Source: Sphingomonas sp. RIT328
Lineage (GTDB): Bacteria > Pseudomonadota > Alphaproteobacteria > Sphingomonadales > Sphingomonadaceae
NCBI RefSeq assembly: GCF_000632225.1
Contig: NZ_JFYV01000005.1
Span: 42,841 to 106,840, forward strand
Direction: 5' to 3'
DNA length: 64,000 nucleotides
Made by a program: the position numbers and the translations under genes. Below the pieces are notes generated by a model. It searched no databases, was not told where the DNA came from, and saw nothing but the letters and a program-made list of their open reading frames with translations. Numbering within the stretch: position 1 is the first letter of the stretch; each line of letters opens with the position of its first letter. Shown here in pieces: positions 58,650 through 64,000 of the stretch.

Positions 58650-61502
58650 ATGACGAAGCTTATCGCACTTGCCGGCGTCGCGTCGATCGCATGGCTCGCG
58701 CCGCTCCAGGCGCAGACGCCCGCCGCAGCCGCACCCGCGATCAAGGCCGCGCCGGTCGCCGCGCTCGTCCGCTCGGTCGATATCCCGTATCAGCAGTTCA
58801 CGCTCGCCAACGGGTTGCGCGTCGTCGTCCATACCGATCGCAAGGCGCCGGTCGTCGCAGTCAGCGTCTGGTATGACGTCGGCTCGAAGCACGAGCCCAA
58901 GGGCTCGACCGGCTTCGCGCATCTGTTCGAGCATCTGATGTTCAACGGGTCGGAGAATGCGCCCGGCGATTTCTTCGCGCCGCTCAAGCAGGTCGGCGCG
59001 ACCGACTTCAACGGCACGACCTATTACGATCGCACCAACTATTTCGAGACGGTGCCGACCGCGGCGCTGGAGCGGGCGCTGTTCCTCGAATCGGACCGGA
59101 TGGGCTATCTGACCGGTGCGATCACCCAGGGCGTGCTCGACGAGCAGCGCGGCGTCGTCCAGAACGAGAAGCGGCAGGGCGACAACCGTCCCTATGGCCT
59201 CGAAGGCTATGCGGTGACGGAAAATTTGTTCCCGGCGACGCACCCCTATGGCCATGACACGATCGGTTCGATGGCCGATCTCGACGCGGCCAGCCTCGAC
59301 ACGGTGAAAAACTGGTTCCGCAGCCATTACGGCCCCAACAATGCGGTGCTGGTGCTCGCCGGCGACATCGATGCCGCCACCGCGCGGCCGCTGGTCGAGA
59401 AATATTTCGGGGGGATCAAGGCCGGGCCGAAGAGCGTGCTGCCTGCCGCGCCGGTCGTCACGCTGCCGGCGGCGAAGACGGTGACGCTCAAGGATCGCGT
59501 CGCCGCGACGATGATCACGCGCAACTGGGTGGTGCCCGGGCTCAACGACAAGGATGCCGCGCCGCTCGAGGTCGCGGCCGGCGTGCTCGGCGGCATGGCC
59601 TCATCCCGCCTGACCAATGTGCTGGTCCGGCAGGAGAAGCTGTTCACCTCCGTGGCGGCGGACAACAGTGCCTTCGCGCAGGTCGGCACCTTCTCGATCG
59701 AGGGGCTGGTGCGGCCGGGCGTCGATCCGGCGATGGCGGCGCAGCGGCTCGACGCGGTGGTCGCCGACTTCCTGCGCACCGGGCCGACGCAGGACGAGGT
59801 GTCGCGCTTCGTCACCACCCGCGTCGCCGGCCGCATCCGCGGGCTCGAGGCGGTCGGCGGCTTCGGCGGCAAGGCGGTCGCGCTCGCCGAGGGGGCGCTC
59901 TATTCGAACGATCCGGGCTTCTACAAGAAGCAGCTCGCCGATCTCGCCAAGCAGACGCCGGCGAGCGTCAAGGCGGCGGCGGACAGGTGGCTGAGCCGTC
60001 CGGTGCTCGCGGTCAACGTCGTTCCCGGCGCGCGCGATGCCTATGCCGAGGCGAAGGTGCCGCCAAAGGTCGATGTCGCCGCCGCGCCCGAACAGCCCGC
60101 CAAGGGCACGCGCGGGGCGATCCCGCCGGTCGGCGCGACGCCGGAGCTCGCCTTCCCCAAGGTCGCGCGCAGCCGCCTGTCGAACGGCATCGAACTGGTC
60201 TACGCGCAGCGCACCGCGGTGCCGGTGACCCAGGCGGTGCTGAGCTTCGATGCCGGCTATGCCGCCGACGTCGACGGCAAGCTCGGCACGCAGCTCGTCG
60301 CGCTCAACATGCTTGACGAGGGCACGGAGCATTATGACGTCAACGCGCTCGCCGAAGCGCGCGAACGGCTCGGCATGCAGCTGTCCGCCGGCGCCGGCAA
60401 CGACCGCAGCACCGTTTCGATGGGCGTGCCGAGCGCCAACCTCGGCCCGGCGCTCGACCTGTTCGCCGAAGTCGCGCGGCGGCCGGCCTATCGCGACGCC
60501 GATGTCGCGCGCTTCAAGGCGCAGCAGGTCGCGCAGATCCAGCAGGAGCTGACCAACCCCGGTTCGCTCGCGCAGCGGATGTCGACGCGCATCCTCGCCG
60601 CCGGCACGCCTTATGCCAAGGCGCAGGGCAGCGGTGACCCGGTCGCGGTGGCGAGCCTCACCCCCGCCGACCTGCGCCGCTTCCAGCAGGCGTGGCTGCG
60701 TCCCGACAAGGCGAAGATCTTCGTCGTCTCCGACCGTCCGCTCGCCGAGGTGCAGGCGGCGCTCGAAGCCCGCTTCGGCGACTGGACCGGAACCGGACCG
60801 GCCGGCAGCAAGACGTTCGGCGGCACCGTCGCGGCGCTCAAGCCCGGCATCGTCCTGGTCGATCGCCCGGACAGCCCGCAGTCGATCCTCGTCGGCGGCC
60901 AGCGTACCGGGCTCAAGGGCACCGACGACCTGCTCGTGCTCAACACGGTCAACGACGCGCTCGGCGGCAGCTTCCTCAGCCGGCTCAACATGGATCTGCG
61001 CGAGGAGAAGCATTGGTCCTATGGCGCCGGCGGCCGCTTCCAGCCGTCCGAATTCGCCGCGCCCTATCTGCTCCAGGCCGGCGTGCAGGCGGACAAGACC
61101 GGCCCGGCGCTCGCCTCGGCCCGCGACGACGTCGCGCAGTTCGTCACCAGCAAGCCGATGAGCGAGGCCGAATTCGATCTCGCGATCAAGGGCGCGACGC
61201 TGCAGCTGCCGGGGCAGTTCGAAACGTCGCAGGCGGTGCTCGGCGCGATGCAGGCGAACGACCTGTTCAAGCGGCCCGACGATTATTACGCGACGGTGGC
61301 GACCCGCTATCGCGCGATGACGCTGCCGCAGCTGCGCGCCGCCGCGGCGCAGACGATCGATCCCGCCAAGCTGACCTGGATCGTCGTCGGCGATGCCGCC
61401 AAGGTCAAGCCGCAGCTTGACAGTCTCGGCCTGCCGGTCGAGGTCGTCCCGGCACGTGCCGTCGCCGGCGTCCCCGCCGGCACCACCACCGCGGCGCGAT
61501 GA
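58650..61502 (+). CDS. M16 family zinc peptidase (two-domain, exported)
   Basis: The 950-residue protein has a signal peptide (residues 1-~22, ending APLQAQ). The first M16 domain has the inverted zinc motif HLFEH (His91, Glu94, His95) with the downstream Glu in EQRGVVQNEKRQ, plus NYFETVPTAALERALFLESDRM. The second, inactive half begins near SRLSNGIELVYAQR and contains NTVNDALGGSFLSRLNMDLREE. It is probably periplasmic, degrading oligopeptides. ATG 58650 was chosen by the signal peptide, although only a distant G-rich stretch precedes it. Confidence 0.92.
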   Translation: MTKLIALAGVASIAWLAPLQAQTPAAAAPAIKAAPVAALVRSVDIPYQQFTLANGLRVVVHTDRKAPVVAVSVWYDVGSKHEPKGSTGFAHLFEHLMFNGSENAPGDFFAPLKQVGATDFNGTTYYDRTNYFETVPTAALERALFLESDRMGYLTGAITQGVLDEQRGVVQNEKRQGDNRPYGLEGYAVTENLFPATHPYGHDTIGSMADLDAASLDTVKNWFRSHYGPNNAVLVLAGDIDAATARPLVEKYFGGIKAGPKSVLPAAPVVTLPAAKTVTLKDRVAATMITRNWVVPGLNDKDAAPLEVAAGVLGGMASSRLTNVLVRQEKLFTSVAADNSAFAQVGTFSIEGLVRPGVDPAMAAQRLDAVVADFLRTGPTQDEVSRFVTTRVAGRIRGLEAVGGFGGKAVALAEGALYSNDPGFYKKQLADLAKQTPASVKAAADRWLSRPVLAVNVVPGARDAYAEAKVPPKVDVAAAPEQPAKGTRGAIPPVGATPELAFPKVARSRLSNGIELVYAQRTAVPVTQAVLSFDAGYAADVDGKLGTQLVALNMLDEGTEHYDVNALAEARERLGMQLSAGAGNDRSTVSMGVPSANLGPALDLFAEVARRPAYRDADVARFKAQQVAQIQQELTNPGSLAQRMSTRILAAGTPYAKAQGSGDPVAVASLTPADLRRFQQAWLRPDKAKIFVVSDRPLAEVQAALEARFGDWTGTGPAGSKTFGGTVAALKPGIVLVDRPDSPQSILVGGQRTGLKGTDDLLVLNTVNDALGGSFLSRLNMDLREEKHWSYGAGGRFQPSEFAAPYLLQAGVQADKTGPALASARDDVAQFVTSKPMSEAEFDLAIKGATLQLPGQFETSQAVLGAMQANDLFKRPDDYYATVATRYRAMTLPQLRAAAAQTIDPAKLTWIVVGDAAKVKPQLDSLGLPVEVVPARAVAGVPAGTTTAAR

Positions 61503-61512
61503 GGAGAGAATG

Positions 61513-61812
61513 ATGGCTGAGGTCGATGGCAGCTGGGATTGCACCGTTAAGTCGCCGCTGGGCGACCAGAACCTGACGCTGACCGTGACCAGCGACGGCG
61601 CCGGCTTCACCGGCACCGCCTCGGGCGCGATGGGATCGAGCGATGTCTCGGGCGAGGTCGACGGCAACACCCTCCGCTGGAAGCAGCAGATGACCGTGCC
61701 GATGCCGATGACGCTCGACTGCGAGGCGACTGCCGAGGGCGACACGCTGACCGGCACGGTGGGTGCGGGCGCGTTCGGCAGCTTCCCGCTGTCGGGCAAG
61801 CGCAGCGCCTGA
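61513..61812 (+). CDS. Small beta-rich hypothetical protein
   Basis: The 99-residue protein (100 if ATG 61510 is used) is preceded by GAGGAG. The sequence alternates beta strands and turns: GSWDCTVKSPLGDQNLTLTVTSDGAGFTG, GEVDGNTLRWKQQM, DCEATAEGDTLTGTVGAGAFG. It resembles a small lipocalin-like or sensory beta-barrel. No family name can be given. It begins 10 bases after the M16 stop, so it is likely co-transcribed, and a hairpin terminator follows. Confidence 0.7.
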   Translation: MAEVDGSWDCTVKSPLGDQNLTLTVTSDGAGFTGTASGAMGSSDVSGEVDGNTLRWKQQMTVPMPMTLDCEATAEGDTLTGTVGAGAFGSFPLSGKRSA

Positions 61813-61875
61813 GTCGACGGGCGGGCGGCGCGAATCCGCGCGCTTGCTTTGCCGGCAATAATCGCGACACATTAC

Positions 61876-61906
61876 GGCCCGCCTTCCACCCGGAGGCGGG
61901 CCGTTT
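61876..61906 (+). terminator. Hairpin terminator after the M16/small beta protein pair
   Basis: A perfect 9-bp stem (GGCCCGCCT / AGGCGGGCC) with a 9-base loop followed by GTTT, 64 bases past the small gene and 20 bases before the next gene start. Confidence 0.6.
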
Positions 61907-61925
61907 CGTGCCGAGGTTGCCGCTT

Positions 61926-63824
61926 ATGATCCGTTCGCTGTTCGCCGCCTGCGCCCTGTCCGCACTCGCCACCGCCGCCGTGGCCGGCGCGCAGAGTTAC
62001 GACGAGCGCCCCGCCAAGCTGGCGCCGCGCGACACCCATTACGAATACGTCCGCCGCGCGGTCGACATCCCGATGCGCGACGGCGTCAAGCTCCACACCG
62101 TCATCGTCATCCGCAAGGGCACGCGCGATGCGGGGATCCTGCTCACCCGCACCCCCTATGACGCCGACGAGCAGACCAAGGCGGACAGCGGCACCTTCGC
62201 CGGCATCCTGGCGCATGGCGACGGCCCGTGGGACGTGATCGCCGCCGACGGCTATATCCGCGTCATCCAGGACGTGCGCGGCATGCACGGCAGCCAGGGC
62301 ATCACGCTGATGAACCCGACGCCGGCGGGATCGCCCAACAATCCGACCAAGACCGACGATTCGACCGACACGTACGACACGATCGCCTGGCTGGTGAAGA
62401 ACGTGCCGGAGAGCAACGGCCGGGTCGGGATCAGCGGCATCAGCTATGACGGGTTCCTGCCGCTGATGGCGCTGATCAACCCGCATCCGGCGCTCAAGGT
62501 GTCGGTGCCGATGAACCCGATGGTCGACGGCTGGCGCGGCGACGACTGGTTCCACAATGGCGCGTTCCGCCAGATCGGCCTGTCCTATATGCTCGGCCAG
62601 CAGGGTACGCGCGATGCCAGCACGCCTTGGGTGACCGACACCGCCGACGATTACGACTATTGGCTGCGCAACGTCTCGGCGGGGGCGGTCGCCAAGGCGC
62701 AGGGGGTCGACCAGGCATCGGGCTTCTATCGCAAGGTCGCCGCGCATCCCGCCTATGACACCTATTGGTCGAGCGCGGCGATGGACAAGATCCTCGCCGC
62801 GCAGCCGCTCAAGGTGCCGACGATGCTGGTCGCCGGGCTGTGGGACCAGGAGGATATCTATGGCGCGCCCGCGGTCTATCGCGCGCTCGAGCCCAAGGAC
62901 ACGCGGAACGACATGGTCTTCCTGACGCTCGGTCCCTGGTATCATGGCCAGGAGATCGGCGACGGCAGCAACCTCGGCGCGATCAAATGGGATCAGGACA
63001 CCGCCAAATGGTGGCGCTGGCATGTGCTGCGGCCGTTCCTCGCGCATTATCTGAAGAGCGACCAGCCGGCGATGGACGTCGCGCCGGTCACCGCCTTCCG
63101 CACCGGCACCAACGAATGGCAGCGGATGCAGGCGTGGACGCAGCCGACCCCGACGCCGCTCTACCTCAAGCCCGGCGGCGCGCTCGGCTTCGACGCGGCG
63201 GCCGGCACGGCGCAGACGGTCGATTACATCAGCGATCCGGCGCATCCGGTGTCGTATCGCGTCCGCCCGACCAAGCCGATGTATGCCGAAGGCTCGACGT
63301 GGAAGAACTGGTTGGTCGACGATCAGCGCGGCGTTTCCGGGCGGCCCGATGTCGTCACCTTCACCACCGACGTGCTGACCCAGCCGGTGACGATCGCCGG
63401 CACGCCCGAGGTGCATCTGACCGCCGCGACCAGCGGCACGGACAGCGACTGGGTGGTCAAGCTGGTCGACGTCTATCCCGAAGAGATGCCCAAGCATGAG
63501 GAGATGGCCGGCTATCAGCTCGCCGTCGCGATGGACATCTTCCGCGGCCGCTATCGCGAGGACCTTGCCGTCGCCAAGCCGATCGCCGCGAACACGCCGC
63601 TGCCCTATCGCTTCGCTTTGCCCGAGACCAATCACGTCTTCCTGCCCGGGCATCGCATCATGGTGCAGGTGCAGTCGAGCTGGTTCCCGCTCTACGACCG
63701 CAATCCGCAGACCTTCGTCCCCAACATCTTCTTTGCGCAGCCGAAGGACTATGTGACGGCGACGCAGAAGATCACCGTCAGCGGGCCGGACGCGAGCTAT
63801 ATCGCGCTGCCGGTAATTAAATGA
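61926..63824 (+). CDS. CocE/NonD family (alpha-amino acid ester) hydrolase, exported
   Basis: The protein has 632 residues from ATG 61926; GTG 61908 is in frame but overlaps the terminator. The signal peptide ends near AAVAGAQ. The alpha/beta-hydrolase domain has DIPMRDGVKLHTVI, IQDVRGMHGSQG and the nucleophile elbow GISGISYDGF (Ser163). The C-terminal jelly-roll domain includes VTFTTDVLTQPVTIAGTPEVHL. Family members are X-Pro dipeptidyl acylhydrolases or alpha-amino acid ester hydrolases acting on beta-lactams; WYHGQEIGDGSN is typical of the latter. Bases 63697-63773 recur inverted at the right edge of the window. Confidence 0.9.
   Translation: MIRSLFAACALSALATAAVAGAQSYDERPAKLAPRDTHYEYVRRAVDIPMRDGVKLHTVIVIRKGTRDAGILLTRTPYDADEQTKADSGTFAGILAHGDGPWDVIAADGYIRVIQDVRGMHGSQGITLMNPTPAGSPNNPTKTDDSTDTYDTIAWLVKNVPESNGRVGISGISYDGFLPLMALINPHPALKVSVPMNPMVDGWRGDDWFHNGAFRQIGLSYMLGQQGTRDASTPWVTDTADDYDYWLRNVSAGAVAKAQGVDQASGFYRKVAAHPAYDTYWSSAAMDKILAAQPLKVPTMLVAGLWDQEDIYGAPAVYRALEPKDTRNDMVFLTLGPWYHGQEIGDGSNLGAIKWDQDTAKWWRWHVLRPFLAHYLKSDQPAMDVAPVTAFRTGTNEWQRMQAWTQPTPTPLYLKPGGALGFDAAAGTAQTVDYISDPAHPVSYRVRPTKPMYAEGSTWKNWLVDDQRGVSGRPDVVTFTTDVLTQPVTIAGTPEVHLTAATSGTDSDWVVKLVDVYPEEMPKHEEMAGYQLAVAMDIFRGRYREDLAVAKPIAANTPLPYRFALPETNHVFLPGHRIMVQVQSSWFPLYDRNPQTFVPNIFFAQPKDYVTATQKITVSGPDASYIALPVIK
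63697..63773 (+). repeat. Left arm of a terminal inverted duplication
   Basis: These 77 bases, encoding part of the CocE/NonD C-terminus, are the exact reverse complement of 63924-64000. One base beyond differs, then six more match (through 63780). The arms are 150 bases apart. Confidence 0.9.
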
Positions 63825-63834
63825 CGGCGGGTCG

Positions 63835-63948
63835 GTGAGCCATCGCCATGCCCCTGACCGCAGCGCGCTGGCGCTGGCGATCGGGGTGCATGGCGCGCTG
63901 GTCCTGCTCTGGCTGATGACGGCGATCTTCTGCGTCGCCGTCACATAG
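63835..63948 (+). other. Short hydrophobic ORF disrupted by the inverted duplication
   Basis: GTG 63835 opens a 37-codon frame, ending at TAG 63948, whose start (HAPDRSALALAIGVHGALVL) looks like the cytoplasmic tip and first membrane helix of a longer protein, possibly TonB-like. It then runs into the inverted CocE copy and stops at once. Either a real gene is interrupted or the frame is fortuitous. Confidence 0.3.
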
Positions 63949-64000
63949 TCCTTCGGCTGCGCAAAGAAGATGTTGGGGACGAAGGTCTGCGGATTGCGGT
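63924..64000 (-). repeat. Right arm: inverted copy of the CocE/NonD gene end, truncated by the window edge
   Basis: This is identical over 77 bases to the reverse complement of 63697-63773. Read on the minus strand it encodes NPQTFVPNIFFAQPKDYV then TATQKI as in the full gene, and then diverges without a stop codon. It is either a second, inverted gene copy or a foldback join. Confidence 0.9.

Noticed and set aside
61872..63944. 690-codon minus-strand open frame opposite the CocE/NonD gene
   Set aside because: Only its first few codons come from the inverted hydrolase copy; the rest is antisense to the real gene.

Overview
The window is GC-rich (mostly well above 60%), gene-dense alphaproteobacterial chromosome, most likely from a Sphingomonas-like member of the Sphingomonadales. 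This rests on the protein families and gene order: ctaB/small ORF/ctaG/ctaE/DUF983/SURF1, hemC-hemD-mitofilin, a ScfR-type regulator beside acyl-CoA carboxylase genes, three large TonB-dependent receptors, a lone crtB and paired DUF1800/DUF1501 genes. Many genes are coupled by 4-base ATGA or GTGA overlaps, and GTG or TTG starts are common. I saw no rRNA, tRNA, transposase, integrase or CRISPR array. Placement below order level is inference.

Layout. 1-2.4 kb: the tail of an SGNH-type esterase and a molybdopterin-binding xanthine dehydrogenase-family subunit without partner subunits. 2.5-6.1 kb: a cytochrome oxidase assembly operon (minus strand) that lacks ctaC and ctaD and is preceded by a palindromic repeat. 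6.3-10.4 kb: an exported DUF1800/DUF1501 pair, a small membrane protein and a DUF442 phosphatase-like protein. 10.4-13.3 kb: recQ and a divergent sdpR-sdpI autorepressor/immunity-like pair with two operator-like inverted repeats. 13.3-19.9 kb: an Atm1-type ABC exporter, crtB, a LOG-family protein, an HxlR regulator and the (p)ppGpp synthetase/hydrolase rsh. 19.9-23.3 kb: two 417-residue pentapeptide-repeat paralogs and a small secreted protein, part of this in an AT-rich patch. 23.6-25.4 kb: the coupled cnoX-lonN-trm112 operon. 25.5-33.6 kb: the propionyl-CoA to succinyl-CoA module (pccB, two small genes, mce, scpA, bioB, pccA), facing the ScfR-type regulator at 33.7 kb. 35-42 kb: a glycosyltransferase, a DUF72 protein, hemC-hemD-mitofilin, and tsaD-gpsA. 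42-45 kb: TonB receptor 1. 45.1-48.9 kb: purD and divergent xseA-DUF2093-M23 peptidase. 49.1-55.8 kb: TonB receptor 2 and an Oar-like TonB receptor. 55.9-63.8 kb: clpB, an M16 peptidase, a small beta protein and a CocE/NonD hydrolase. The last 77 bases are an exact inverted copy of part of that hydrolase gene.

Working together. The carboxylase, epimerase, mutase and biotin synthase genes form a propionate/methylmalonyl-CoA route, probably sensed by the adjacent regulator through three TGCA-centred palindromes. The cox genes supply heme o, copper insertion and subunit III to an aa3-type oxidase whose catalytic subunits are elsewhere.

The most striking observation is an approximately 136-bp palindromic repeat lying in frame inside pccA. 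It matches in design, and in peptide read-through, an intergenic copy at 6.2 kb, so a palindromic element appears to have become part of an essential-looking enzyme. Other points worth follow-up are the terminal foldback repeat, the pentapeptide paralog pair with its AT-rich patch, and the operator arrays of sdpRI and scfR.
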